Shown here: in pieces, positions 37,541 through 46,250 of the stretch
How the letters are laid out: every line of letters begins with the position of its first letter
Position numbering within the stretch: position 1 is the stretch's first letter
DNA from: Chitinophagales bacterium
Lineage (GTDB): Bacteria; Bacteroidota; Bacteroidia; Chitinophagales; UBA10324
Length of the DNA: 64,000 nt
Assembly: GCA_025056305.1 (NCBI GenBank)
Contig: JANWWJ010000043.1
Span: 124,001 to 188,000, forward strand
Direction: 5' to 3'
The notes under the pieces: model-generated
What the model was told of the DNA's origin: nothing
What the model saw: only the letters and a program-made list of their open reading frames with translations
Database searches by the model: none
Made by a program: the position numbers and the translations under genes

Positions 37541-37598
37541 TGCGCGCAGGCTAACGTCTTTCGTATTATGTTGCAATCCTGTTTTGCCATGTCACGCC

Positions 37599-38378
37599 AT
37601 GAGTTATGCAATTTGTGAGCTGACGGCCATCCCGCTTCGTGCTGAGGCGAGCCACCGCAGCGAAATGGTCAGTCAACTGCTGTTTGGAGAAATGGCAGAA
37701 GTGATCCGACATGAAAAGGAATGGCTGCTGTTGCGTAGCCTCTACGATCAGTATGAAGGTTGGTGTTGGAAGAAGCAGGTGCGCTTGCTGGATAATGAGG
37801 AAGGCATGGCGCTGCGGGAAAAGTCCACAGCCGTTGTCACCGATCTTTTCGGCGAAGCTCAATCGACGCGCAGAAACATTCTGCTGTGTGCTGGTGCTTC
37901 ACTGCTTGCATTTGATCCAAAGCAAGGTACATTTCAACTCGGCGATGAAAAGTTTCACACCGCTGTTTCCGTCACCCACGCACAGAGTGGCACGCATCCA
38001 GAGCGCATCACTTGGTACGCATTAAAATTTGCCGGCCTTCCTTACTTGTGGGGGGGCAGAACACCGTTTGGCTTTGATTGTTCCGGTTTTACTCAAGTGG
38101 TCATGAAGATGGTGGGCGTTCAGCTGCCACGCGATGCGTGGCAACAAGCAGAACAAGGTCTGCTCATTCCATTTTTTCAGCAAGCACAACCCGGCGACCT
38201 GGCCTTCTTTGAGGATGATGACGGCCGTATCGTTCATACCGGCCTCATTCTACCCGGCCAGCAGATAATTCATGCCTCTGGCTACGTTCGCATTGACCCC
38301 ATAGATCACTATGGAATTTTCGACATGGCTTCCGGCCGATACAGCCATCGGCTGCGTTTGATTCGCAGATTTCTTTAG
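37599..38378 (+). CDS. NlpC/P60-family peptidase with SH3-like N-terminal domain
   Basis: 259 residues from the ATG at 37599 (a TTG at 37584 is the only longer option). The N-terminal ~100 residues (Ile-Pro-Leu-Arg-Ala-Glu-x-x-x-Arg-Ser-Glu-Met-Val-Ser-Gln-Leu-Leu-Phe-Gly-Glu) form a bacterial SH3-type domain. The catalytic part has Tyr-Leu-Trp-Gly-Gly, Phe-Asp-Cys-Ser-Gly-Phe (cysteine) and Val-His-Thr-Gly-Leu-Ile (histidine), followed by His-Ala-Ser-Gly. It should cut gamma-D-Glu-diaminopimelate-type bonds in muropeptides. There is no visible signal peptide, so it may act in the cytoplasm in muropeptide recycling, unless the start is wrong. Confidence 0.9.
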   Translation: MSYAICELTAIPLRAEASHRSEMVSQLLFGEMAEVIRHEKEWLLLRSLYDQYEGWCWKKQVRLLDNEEGMALREKSTAVVTDLFGEAQSTRRNILLCAGASLLAFDPKQGTFQLGDEKFHTAVSVTHAQSGTHPERITWYALKFAGLPYLWGGRTPFGFDCSGFTQVVMKMVGVQLPRDAWQQAEQGLLIPFFQQAQPGDLAFFEDDDGRIVHTGLILPGQQIIHASGYVRIDPIDHYGIFDMASGRYSHRLRLIRRFL

Positions 38379-38509
38379 CACAATAAATAAGTAAAATTTT
38401 TTTATGACAAGGAGAAAAGTAAAGCCACTTGATGGGCTCAAGGGGTTCCCCTTCATCGTAGTTTGTTTGCCCGCGCCTCATGCTGCATGTCTTTATCAAA
38501 TAGGCGGCC

Positions 38510-40021
38510 ATGATTCCACTGCTTTCTGCTGATCAGATACGGGAAATCGATCGGGCCACCCTGCAAGAACAAGGGTTGCAGGACCACGAGCTAATGTGGC
38601 GTGCAGCATCACGCCTGTTTGAACATCTAACAGCATTGCTTCGCCGCAAAAAACTCGAGCATGCTCCAGTTTTTGTTTTTGCCGGACCGAGCAACAACGG
38701 CGGCGACGGTCTAGTGACCGCATTGCATCTGCTGCAACAAGCTCATCACAAGGTTCATGTGTTTTTGCTAAGCCGGACTGGCAGTGCTTCGTTTACTTAC
38801 TATCTTAAACTCCTTGAGCAGCATTGTCCTGCTCAACTGCTCACAGCACCCTCTGATTTTCCATCCATTCCCGATGACGCTGTTGTCATCGATGCCTTGT
38901 TCGGCACGGGGCTGAACCGACCGCTTCAAGGGCTCAGCGCAGCGCTGGTGCATCACCTCAACAGGTATGGCGCGCTGCGCGTTTCCATTGACCTGCCCAG
39001 CGGACTTTTGGTTGATGTGCCGTCCGTCGAACCGATATTCCAGGCCCACGTTACGTTCACTTTTCAGTTGCCCAAGCTGTCTTTTTTGTTTGCCGAAAAC
39101 GAACGCTATGTAGGCAGCTGGGAGGTGGTAGATATTGGATTAAGCAAAGCAGCTATTCAAGAAGCAAGTAAAGCCTCGAGCCTGTTCATGCTGGAAAAAA
39201 CCGATGTGGCGGCTCTGCTACAATCGCGCCGTCGCTTTGCACATAAAGGAAACTTTGGTCATGCCTTACTGCTGGCTGGCCAGCCCGCTACGGCAGGAGC
39301 CGCAATCCTCTGTGCTCAAGCCTGTGTGCGCAGCGGGGCCGGACTTACAACGGCATTGATTCCGGAAACAATTCGTTCGGCGATCAACTGTTCTGTACCT
39401 GAAGCAATGACTGCCAGCCGAGAGCTGTTTGAAGCAGAATCTCTTTCACGCTACACGACCTTAGCTGCCGGTCCTGGCATGGGCGTGGATCCTGCTTCAG
39501 AGTATTTATTGAAAAACGTGTTGCGTCATGCTAAAGGTCCTGTCGTCTTGGATGCCGATGCCCTGACGCTCTTGAGCCGCAACCCAATGCTGTGGGACAG
39601 CATTCCTTACAACAGTATTCTTACCCCCCATCCCGGCGAGTTTAATCGCCTCACACCTCCGGCCTCTCATTGGTTGGAGCAATTGCAGCAACAAAGAAAC
39701 CTGTCCATGAGCCGTCAGTGCATCGTGGTACTGAAAGGCGCGTTCACGCGGATTGCTACGCCTGAAGGAAAAGTTTATTTCAATCCCACCGGTAACCATG
39801 GCATGGCTAAAGGAGGCAGCGGCGATGTGCTTACCGGCATGTTGGCTGCCCTGCTGGCCCAAGGCTATACCCCTGAGCATGCTGCATTGCTCGGTGTTTT
39901 TCTGCATGGATTGGCCGGTGACCTGGCTGCCCAACAATCCGGCACATGGGCTATGACTGCCTCGGACCTCATTTCATTTATCGGTCCGGCCTTCAAGCAC
40001 TTAGCATCAAGCTCAGACTAA
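38510..40021 (+). CDS. nnr: Bifunctional NAD(P)H-hydrate epimerase/dehydratase
   Basis: 503 residues. Repairs hydrated NADH and NADPH. The N-terminal epimerase half has Ala-Gly-Pro-Ser-Asn-Asn-Gly-Gly-Asp-Gly and Asp-Ala-Leu-Phe-Gly-Thr-Gly. The C-terminal ADP/ATP-dependent dehydratase half has Ala-Gly-Pro-Gly-Met-Gly, Asp-Ala-Asp-Ala-Leu, Leu-Thr-Pro-His-Pro-Gly-Glu and Gly-Gly-Ser-Gly-Asp-Val-Leu. Both active sites look intact, the E. coli YjeF-like arrangement. Confidence 0.96.
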   Translation: MIPLLSADQIREIDRATLQEQGLQDHELMWRAASRLFEHLTALLRRKKLEHAPVFVFAGPSNNGGDGLVTALHLLQQAHHKVHVFLLSRTGSASFTYYLKLLEQHCPAQLLTAPSDFPSIPDDAVVIDALFGTGLNRPLQGLSAALVHHLNRYGALRVSIDLPSGLLVDVPSVEPIFQAHVTFTFQLPKLSFLFAENERYVGSWEVVDIGLSKAAIQEASKASSLFMLEKTDVAALLQSRRRFAHKGNFGHALLLAGQPATAGAAILCAQACVRSGAGLTTALIPETIRSAINCSVPEAMTASRELFEAESLSRYTTLAAGPGMGVDPASEYLLKNVLRHAKGPVVLDADALTLLSRNPMLWDSIPYNSILTPHPGEFNRLTPPASHWLEQLQQQRNLSMSRQCIVVLKGAFTRIATPEGKVYFNPTGNHGMAKGGSGDVLTGMLAALLAQGYTPEHAALLGVFLHGLAGDLAAQQSGTWAMTASDLISFIGPAFKHLASSSD

Positions 40022-40040
40022 CCTACCCTTTTTCACCTCT

Positions 40041-40048
40041 TAACTTTA
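40041..40048 (+). promoter_or_regulatory. -7-like box TAACTTTA directly before purB
   Basis: The octamer has A in place of the last G and is followed by 4 nt and the GTG start of purB at 40053. Confidence 0.4.
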
Positions 40049-40052
40049 GGCC

Positions 40053-41405
40053 GTGGAATTTTCCCCACTTAGTGCTATTGCCCCCATTGATGGCCGGTAC
40101 CATCACATAACCAGTCCGCTGGCCGCCTATTTTTCAGAACAGGCCCTGATGCGGTACAGACTTTATGTGGAAATCGAGTACCTCATCGACTTACTGCACC
40201 TAAAACTTCCTGCTATGCCGGCGGTAGATGGCGAGCAAGAAGAAGCGATGCGTCGCATTTACCACGAATTTTCCCTGAAACAGGCTAAACGTATAAAAGA
40301 AATTGAGCAGGTAACCAGCCACGATGTAAAAGCCATCGAATACTTTTTACAGGAACAATTTAAAGTCCTTGGCTTGGAGGCTTTCATTCCCTTTCTTCAT
40401 TTCGGACTTACCTCACAAGACATCAACAACACGGCCATTCCGCTGGCCCTGCGTGAGGCTTTGCACCATGTTTACTTGCCCGCCCTCGCTTCGGTAATAG
40501 AAGTGCTGCGCCGCATGGTGCAGCAGTACCAGCACATACCAATGCTGGCGCGCACGCACGGCCAGCCCGCTTCACCAACCTTACTGGGTAAAGAACTGCA
40601 AGTATTCGTCACCCGACTCATTCAACAAAAAGATGAACTGATTCGCATTCCGCATGCAGCCAAGTTCGGGGGTGCTAACGGCAACCTCAACGCTCATTAT
40701 GCAGCATATCCCGATGTCAATTGGCAGCGCTTTGCTTTCCGCTTCGTCACTGAAAAGCTGCAACTGAAACGCAGCTTTCCCACCACACAAATTGATCATT
40801 ACGACTACCTTGCTGCTCAATGCGATGCTTTACGCCGCATCAACACGATACTGATCGACCTGTGTCGCGATTTCTGGATGTACATTGCCCTAAACTATTT
40901 TTTGCAGCAGGTCAATCCAGAAGAGGTAGGCTCTTCCACGATGCCCCACAAAGTCAATCCCATAGAGTTTGAAAATGCCGAAGGCAATTTGGGTATAGCA
41001 AATGCGCTGTTCGAACACTTAGCCGCCAAGCTGCCTGTGTCGCGCCTGCAACGAGACTTGACCGACTCTACCGTGCTGCGGAACCTCGGCGTACCTCTGG
41101 CCCATACCCTGATTGCCTTGCGCGCTTTAGAAAATGGATTGTCCAGGCTCACGGTACATGAGGCGCAGCTGCGGCACGACCTGGAACAAAACTGGGCTGT
41201 TTTGGGCGAAGCTATTCAAACCATCCTCCGTCGGGAAGGGGTACCTGACGCTTTCGAGCAACTGAAAAAGCTGACCCGCGGTCAATCATCAATTACACCT
41301 CAGCAGTTGCATGCTTTCATAGACTCGCTGCCCTTATCGAATAAGGTTAAAGAAGAAATGAAAAAGATTACTCCTTTTAATTATACAGGAAAAACAGATG
41401 TATGA
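40053..41405 (+). CDS. purB: Adenylosuccinate lyase
   Basis: 450 residues with a GTG start (Val/Met-Glu-Phe-Ser-Pro-Leu-Ser-Ala-Ile-Ala-Pro-Ile-Asp-Gly-Arg-Tyr). It acts twice in purine synthesis, releasing fumarate from SAICAR and from adenylosuccinate. Thr-Ser-x-Asp-Ile-Asn-Asn-Thr, Ala-Arg-Thr-His-Gly-Gln-Pro-Ala, Asp-Tyr-Leu-Ala-Ala-Gln and the signature Gly-Ser-Ser-Thr-Met-Pro-His-Lys-Val-Asn-Pro are all present. It complements purM in this window. Confidence 0.97.
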   Translation: MEFSPLSAIAPIDGRYHHITSPLAAYFSEQALMRYRLYVEIEYLIDLLHLKLPAMPAVDGEQEEAMRRIYHEFSLKQAKRIKEIEQVTSHDVKAIEYFLQEQFKVLGLEAFIPFLHFGLTSQDINNTAIPLALREALHHVYLPALASVIEVLRRMVQQYQHIPMLARTHGQPASPTLLGKELQVFVTRLIQQKDELIRIPHAAKFGGANGNLNAHYAAYPDVNWQRFAFRFVTEKLQLKRSFPTTQIDHYDYLAAQCDALRRINTILIDLCRDFWMYIALNYFLQQVNPEEVGSSTMPHKVNPIEFENAEGNLGIANALFEHLAAKLPVSRLQRDLTDSTVLRNLGVPLAHTLIALRALENGLSRLTVHEAQLRHDLEQNWAVLGEAIQTILRREGVPDAFEQLKKLTRGQSSITPQQLHAFIDSLPLSNKVKEEMKKITPFNYTGKTDV

Positions 41406-41579
41406 ACTTCTTGCATAAAGGAATCGATTGCCATTTTGTCTTTGGCAAAATACACGCCTTGCGCCTTACGGGCTTCTTCTTCAAAGCTCCATTTGCTTTA
41501 AAAGCAAGGTTCATGACCCTCTTGTTGTCCGCATGACCCCCTGAGAAACGTTCCGGCAAGTGGAAATCGTATTGGGTCT

Positions 41580-42803
41580 TTAACCAAAACGAATAACTTG
41601 AATGGGTGAGATGCGGGTTACCAGATAGGACGGCAACAAAAGCGTCACCAAACAGACCAGCAGCGTGCCTGCATTCAAAGCCAGTATGTACCAAGGCTCG
41701 AGGGATATAGGTGCAACAGATACATAGTAAGATTCTTCATTCAACGTAATTATCTTAAAATGTTTCTGCACCAAAGCCAGGGTCAACCCGAGGCCGTTGC
41801 CAAACAACATGCCCACCAATGCTACGTAAATGGCATGATAAATAAAGATTTTACGGATCGTCCAGTCGCTGGCCCCTAATGCTTTCAAAATCCCAATCAT
41901 GTTGGCCCGTTCTAAAATCAGGATGAGCAGGACCGTCACAATGTTGATAACGGCAACCAAGAGCATCAAAACAATGATAACCCGTTCGTTCATGTTTTGC
42001 AAATCCAACCAGTCAAACAGGTTGGGATTAATGTCACGCAGCGAAAACGCCTGCAGCTTGGCCCCTAAATATTGATCATTAACCAATTCAGTCAAAGCCT
42101 GCAGGCGACGTGTGTCGCTGACGAAAACCTCAAAGCCACCCACTTCATCCTCTGACCAATTGTTCAGACGCTGAATCAAACGCAGATCTACCAAGGCGTA
42201 GATGCGATCGTACTCCTCTAATCCGGTTTTATATATGCCACTGACCGTTAACCGGCGAAAACGCATGGGTTCCTGCACAAAAAAGATCAGCACCGGATCA
42301 CCGACCTTGAGCTTGAGCCGTGAGGCCGTCACCGCTGATATCACAATTTTTCGCTCGGCCAAAGAATCTGAAGGATGAATGAGACTTCCTTCCAGAAGGC
42401 TTGATTGCATAAAATCTGGCCTGAAATCCCTGCCTACCCCTTTGAGGATGATTCCTTCAATCTCTTCATCGGTTTTGATGATCCCTGCCTTGGTGGCATA
42501 CACCTGAATGTGTTCAATACCCGGCACGGCGCTCAGATTCGGGTAAAAGGGTTGACGTATGCTGATGGGCGCTTCTCCGGCCACTACATCGTCCTGGTAG
42601 GTCTTAATAAGCAGATGTCCCCAAAAGCCAAACACCTTTCCGCTGACTTCTCGCTGAAAGCCCCTGACTATGGCCCCTGCAAGAATCATTACGGCCACGC
42701 TCAAAGTCACTGCCCCAACGGCCACCCGAATGATAAAGCGCGAGAAAGAAGGACCACCGCCTAAGGCCAACCTGCGCGCCAGATAAAACGACAATTCAGT
42801 CAT
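41580..42803 (-). CDS. LolC/LolE- or FtsX-like ABC transporter permease
   Basis: 407 residues from the ATG at 42803. One membrane segment near the N-terminus (about 25-50) is followed by a ~200-residue periplasmic domain and three membrane segments in the C-terminal third, with Ile-Leu-Lys-Ala-Leu-Gly-Ala-Ser and Gly-Met-Leu-Phe-Gly-Asn-Gly-Leu-Gly. It ends Ile-Gln-Val-Ile-Arg-Phe-Gly. This MacB/LolC/E-type topology suggests lipoprotein sorting or a related efflux role, with an ATPase encoded elsewhere. Which of these it serves cannot be decided here. Confidence 0.85.
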   Translation of the reverse strand: MTELSFYLARRLALGGGPSFSRFIIRVAVGAVTLSVAVMILAGAIVRGFQREVSGKVFGFWGHLLIKTYQDDVVAGEAPISIRQPFYPNLSAVPGIEHIQVYATKAGIIKTDEEIEGIILKGVGRDFRPDFMQSSLLEGSLIHPSDSLAERKIVISAVTASRLKLKVGDPVLIFFVQEPMRFRRLTVSGIYKTGLEEYDRIYALVDLRLIQRLNNWSEDEVGGFEVFVSDTRRLQALTELVNDQYLGAKLQAFSLRDINPNLFDWLDLQNMNERVIIVLMLLVAVINIVTVLLILILERANMIGILKALGASDWTIRKIFIYHAIYVALVGMLFGNGLGLTLALVQKHFKIITLNEESYYVSVAPISLEPWYILALNAGTLLVCLVTLLLPSYLVTRISPIQVIRFG

Positions 42804-42843
42804 CGGCAAGAGCAACAAAGATTTTCATTTTCTGTACAACCCA

Positions 42844-42851
42844 TAGCTTTA
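42844..42851 (+). promoter_or_regulatory. -7-like box TAGCTTTA directly before namZ
   Basis: The octamer has A in place of the last G and is followed by 6 nt and the ATG at 42858, the same spacing as for gpmI and the TlpA-like gene. Confidence 0.42.
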
Positions 42852-42857
42852 ACCCGT

Positions 42858-44042
42858 ATGCGGCATGTAACCTTGCTGATAAGTCTGGCTTTTTCGTTAG
42901 CTGCTTCTGCCCAGAAATCGTTGCCTTGGGCCGATCAAGTAATCCACGGTGCGGAACGCCTGGACCAATATCATTCACTGCTGACCGGCAAGCGAGTGGC
43001 ATTGGTTGTAAACCACAGTGCCCGGGTGGGCCACACCCATCTGGTAGATACTTTGCTGCGTTTGAAAATAGATGTCCGAAAAATTTTTGTGCCCGAACAT
43101 GGATTCCGTGGTCAAGCCGACGCCGGCACTCATATTTCCCACGAACGGGATGAAAGCACTGGCCTTCCTTTATTGTCCTTGTATGGCAAAAATTTTAAAC
43201 CTACCGCTGAGCAGCTCAGCGATATCGACGTGGTAGTGTACGACATTCAGGATGTAGGCGTACGCTTTTACACCTACCTTTCCACACTTCATTACGTCAT
43301 GGAAGCTTGTGCCGAAAACCGCAAGCCGCTGCTTGTGCTTGACCGGCCCAATCCGAACGCCTTTTACGTGGACGGCCCTGTGCTGGATACGGCTTTTCGC
43401 TCTTTTGTCGGCATGCATCCGGTACCGGTGGTTTACGGAATGACCATCGGTGAATTCGCCCTCATGATCAACGGGGAAAAATGGCTGGCTCATCAGCTGC
43501 ATTGTCCCCTTACGGTGATTCCCTGTTTGAACTACAGCCATAACCAACTTTATCGCTTACCTCTGGCGCCATCGCCAAATTTGCGCTCTACCAAAGCAGC
43601 ATTGGCCTATCCTTCGCTCTGCTTTTTTGAGGGCACTCCCGTAAGTGTGGGGCGAGGCACTGAAAAACCCTTTCTGGTGTTTGGATACCCTGAGTACCAT
43701 CAGGGCACCACGGTGTTTGTGCCACAACCTCGGCCAGGGGCATTGGCTCCACCTTATGCAGGTTTGCAAGTACGTGGCCATGATCTTTCCATTCTTACCG
43801 AAGCCTATTTTTTCGAGCTTAAGAGCATTAACCTTTCATGGTTGATCTCTATGTATGAAAGCTATCCTAATAAGAACGAATTTTTCAATGCTTTTTTTGA
43901 CAAGCTTGCGGGCACCGACCAACTGCGCAAGCAAATTTGTAGTGGCTTAAATGAGGGCAGCATCCGCCAAAGCTGGAAACCTGCCTTGGAAGCTTTCCGA
44001 CAAATCAGAAAAAAATATCTGCTTTACCCCGACTTTGAGTAA
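42858..44042 (+). CDS. namZ: DUF1343 / NamZ-type exo-beta-N-acetylmuramidase
   Basis: 394 residues with a signal peptide ending at Ala-Ser-Ala-Gln. Leu-Leu-x-Gly-Lys-Arg-Val-Ala-Leu-Val-Val-Asn-His-Ser, Phe-Val-Pro-Glu-His-Gly-Phe-Arg-Gly, Gly-Leu-Pro-Leu-Leu-Ser-Leu-Tyr-Gly and Asp-Ile-Gln-Asp-Val-Gly-Val-Arg-Phe-Tyr-Thr-Tyr are the DUF1343 hallmarks; members named NamZ release MurNAc from peptidoglycan fragments. A Pro-Val-Pro-Val-Val-Tyr-Gly-Met-Thr motif and the closing region also fit. Secretion to the periplasm is likely. Confidence 0.92.
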   Translation: MRHVTLLISLAFSLAASAQKSLPWADQVIHGAERLDQYHSLLTGKRVALVVNHSARVGHTHLVDTLLRLKIDVRKIFVPEHGFRGQADAGTHISHERDESTGLPLLSLYGKNFKPTAEQLSDIDVVVYDIQDVGVRFYTYLSTLHYVMEACAENRKPLLVLDRPNPNAFYVDGPVLDTAFRSFVGMHPVPVVYGMTIGEFALMINGEKWLAHQLHCPLTVIPCLNYSHNQLYRLPLAPSPNLRSTKAALAYPSLCFFEGTPVSVGRGTEKPFLVFGYPEYHQGTTVFVPQPRPGALAPPYAGLQVRGHDLSILTEAYFFELKSINLSWLISMYESYPNKNEFFNAFFDKLAGTDQLRKQICSGLNEGSIRQSWKPALEAFRQIRKKYLLYPDFE

Positions 44043-44058
44043 CCGCATAAACGCCTGC

Positions 44059-44066
44059 TACCTTTG
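44059..44066 (+). promoter_or_regulatory. TAnnTTTG -7 box for fmt
   Basis: TACCTTTG lies 14 nt before the fmt ATG at 44081. Confidence 0.5.
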
Positions 44067-44080
44067 TTTCCAGAGTCTCT

Positions 44081-45028
44081 ATGGCGCTGCGCATCTTGTT
44101 TCTGGGAACTCCTGAATTTGCCGTTCCTACGTTGCAACGTCTTGCAGCCGGCCCACACATCATCGTTGCTGTCGTCACCACCCCCGACAAAGCTGCCAAC
44201 CGCGGCCTACGCCTGCAACCTTCCCCTGTAAAACAGGCAGCTTTAAGCTTAGGCCTTCCGGTTTTGCAACCGAACCGACTGGATGAACCGCACTTCTTAA
44301 ACACAGTCACAGAACTACAACCCGACATTGGTGTGGTCGTGGCATTTCGTAAATTACCCAGAGCGCTATGGTCATTACCCAAGATGGGAAGTATAAACCT
44401 TCATGCTTCCCTGTTACCTCAATACCGTGGTGCAGCACCAATTCAACGCGCCATCATGGCCGGTGAGTCGACAACCGGCCTTACCACCTTTTTTCTTGAC
44501 GACGAATTAGACACTGGCCAGATTCTCCTGCAACAGGTTGTGCCGATCCGCGAAGATGATACCGGTGGCAGCCTTCACGATCGGATGAAAATCTTGGGGG
44601 CAGAATTGGTTTCGACCACACTTGACCTTTTGGAAGCAGGAAAGTGCACACCCAAGCCCCAGCCCCAATGGCCTGATTTAAAGAAAGCCCCGAAAATCAA
44701 ACCCGAAGAATTACTCATTAACTTCCATCAGCCGGTACATGCAGTGCATAATCATGTGCGAGCCTTGGCACCTGTACCCGCAGCTTACACCATCGTCAAT
44801 CATGAGCGACTGAAAATTTTACGGGCTTCCACAGTGTTATGTGCTCCGATGTTGCCGGCAGGTTCCCCCTGCACCGATAATAGCGGACGGCTGTTGTTTG
44901 CCTGTACCGATGGCTATCTGGTGGCTTTGGAAGTGCAACGACCGGGACGAAGGCCACTGCCTGTTGATGCATTTCTACGCGGCTGGAACTACCGCTCACT
45001 TTTACCCGTCATATCTGTTGCGCAATGA
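44081..45028 (+). CDS. fmt: Methionyl-tRNA formyltransferase
   Basis: 315 residues. Adds a formyl group to the initiator Met-tRNA. Leu-Gly-Thr-Pro-Glu-Phe-Ala-Val-Pro opens it, followed by Asn-Leu-His-Ala-Ser-Leu-Leu-Pro-Gln-Tyr-Arg-Gly-Ala-Ala-Pro-Ile and Asp-Thr-Gly. A C-terminal OB-fold-like part of ~100 residues completes it. It lies between namZ and the convergent dapF. Confidence 0.96.
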   Translation: MALRILFLGTPEFAVPTLQRLAAGPHIIVAVVTTPDKAANRGLRLQPSPVKQAALSLGLPVLQPNRLDEPHFLNTVTELQPDIGVVVAFRKLPRALWSLPKMGSINLHASLLPQYRGAAPIQRAIMAGESTTGLTTFFLDDELDTGQILLQQVVPIREDDTGGSLHDRMKILGAELVSTTLDLLEAGKCTPKPQPQWPDLKKAPKIKPEELLINFHQPVHAVHNHVRALAPVPAAYTIVNHERLKILRASTVLCAPMLPAGSPCTDNSGRLLFACTDGYLVALEVQRPGRRPLPVDAFLRGWNYRSLLPVISVAQ

Positions 45029-45072
45029 TGGGAAGCATCAGCAAAAACCCTGAAAACACATGCAAAAATCCC

Positions 45073-45109
45073 CTGCACCATTTCTGATGCGATCAGATCT
45101 CCGGTGCAG
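45073..45109. repeat. Nested inverted repeat between fmt and dapF
   Basis: An outer 7-bp stem (45073-45079 with 45103-45109) encloses an inner 5-bp stem (45084-45088 with 45092-45096). It lies between convergent genes, but no T-run follows, so a terminator is only one possibility. Confidence 0.45.
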
Positions 45110-45173
45110 AACACCACCATTGAAACAATAAAATGAAGTAAGAAACCGTGTACAATTCAAAGCCTTTTACTGC

Positions 45174-45986
45174 TCAGCGCTTCGTTAACTGAGAGCTCAG
45201 CTTCGACAGATTGACCAAGGCAGTAAAAACATGCGTTACTGGGCCTTCCAACCAGATATCGGTAAATTGATGCGCAGAAGGGCGAGAAAAAAAAACCTGC
45301 AAAGTTCCGCCGGCCATATGTACGGCCACTTTTAAGTCATTGCCGTACCAGTTTTGCAATGCTGCTGCTGCCAGGGCTGCGGCTACGGCCCCGCTTCCGC
45401 AAGAAAGTGTTTCTTGCTCCACACCCCGTTCGTAAGTACGTAAATGCACTTGCCCATTTTTCAGATTCAAAAAGTTTACGTTGACGCCCTCAGCCCGATA
45501 GGGTTCACTGTATCGAATTTGCTTCCCCTCTTTCTGGACATCAACGGCATGAACATCATCCACCACGAAAATCAAGTGCGGCGAGCCGGTATCGATGAAC
45601 ATGGGCAAACTTGCATCGCGAAGCAAAATAGGACGAAAGCTTATGCGCACCGTGGCTTTGTCGGCCACCACTGCCTGATGTAACCCGTCAGCGGCAATAA
45701 AACGGGCTTTCCTTTTACATAAGCCTAAACGGCGAGCCAGGTGAACGGCACACCTGCTTCCGTTTCCGCACAAACTACCGATCCGACCATCAGCGTTAAA
45801 ATACCGCACTTCAAAATCAGCATCCCGGCTGGAAAGCAGTTCTAAATAGCCATCAGCCCCTACCCCAAGATGGCGGTCACACAACAATCGAATTAAAGGT
45901 TCGCCAAGCCGAAGACCTTTGCTTCCCCCATAAGTAAGAATAAAGTCATTCCCCGCACCATGATACTTATGAATTTTCAGCTTCAT
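45174..45986 (-). CDS. dapF: Diaminopimelate epimerase
   Basis: 270 residues. Interconverts LL- and meso-diaminopimelate, needed for lysine and for peptidoglycan. The two catalytic cysteines are seen in Cys-Gly-Asn-Gly-Ser-Arg-Cys-Ala and in Glu-Thr-Leu-Ser-Cys-Gly-Ser-Gly-Ala, the usual pair in symmetric halves. The N-terminal Tyr-His-Gly-Ala-Gly-Asn-Asp-Phe is standard. It implies meso-DAP cell wall, in line with the NlpC/P60 and NamZ genes nearby. Confidence 0.95.
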   Translation of the reverse strand: MKLKIHKYHGAGNDFILTYGGSKGLRLGEPLIRLLCDRHLGVGADGYLELLSSRDADFEVRYFNADGRIGSLCGNGSRCAVHLARRLGLCKRKARFIAADGLHQAVVADKATVRISFRPILLRDASLPMFIDTGSPHLIFVVDDVHAVDVQKEGKQIRYSEPYRAEGVNVNFLNLKNGQVHLRTYERGVEQETLSCGSGAVAAALAAAALQNWYGNDLKVAVHMAGGTLQVFFSRPSAHQFTDIWLEGPVTHVFTALVNLSKLSSQLTKR

Positions 45987-46250
45987 GGTGCCCCCAAGTT
46001 AGACTGTCTTAGCTATTGTGGTTCAAAGCCACCTGAGCAGACCCTTGCATGTAATACGCCCATGTGCCTTTCTGAGCAAAGGTGCTCACTCCATAATAAT
46101 TTTGCTGAGCCATGGCCTAAAGGGGTGTTTGGTTAGGGGTACGACATTCTGTCAGGGTTGAAAGGTGAAGCTCAGGGCAGGAAAAGAGATAGGGCACCAT
46201 GGCATTTAAGGCACATTTTTTGAAAAGGGCCATTTGTCAATCCAAAACAT

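Noticed and set aside
38404-38532. A 42-codon frame before and into nnr
   Set aside because: It overlaps the nnr start, has no promoter box or family resemblance, and its second half is not protein-like.
41377-41694. A 105-codon minus-strand frame between purB and the permease gene
   Set aside because: It overlaps both the purB end and the permease C-terminus and shows no recognisable domain.
46010-46060. A GGTTCAAAGCC-like sequence resembling a tRNA T-arm
   Set aside because: The loop does not fit the tRNA consensus, and no matching acceptor stem, D-arm or anticodon arm was seen.
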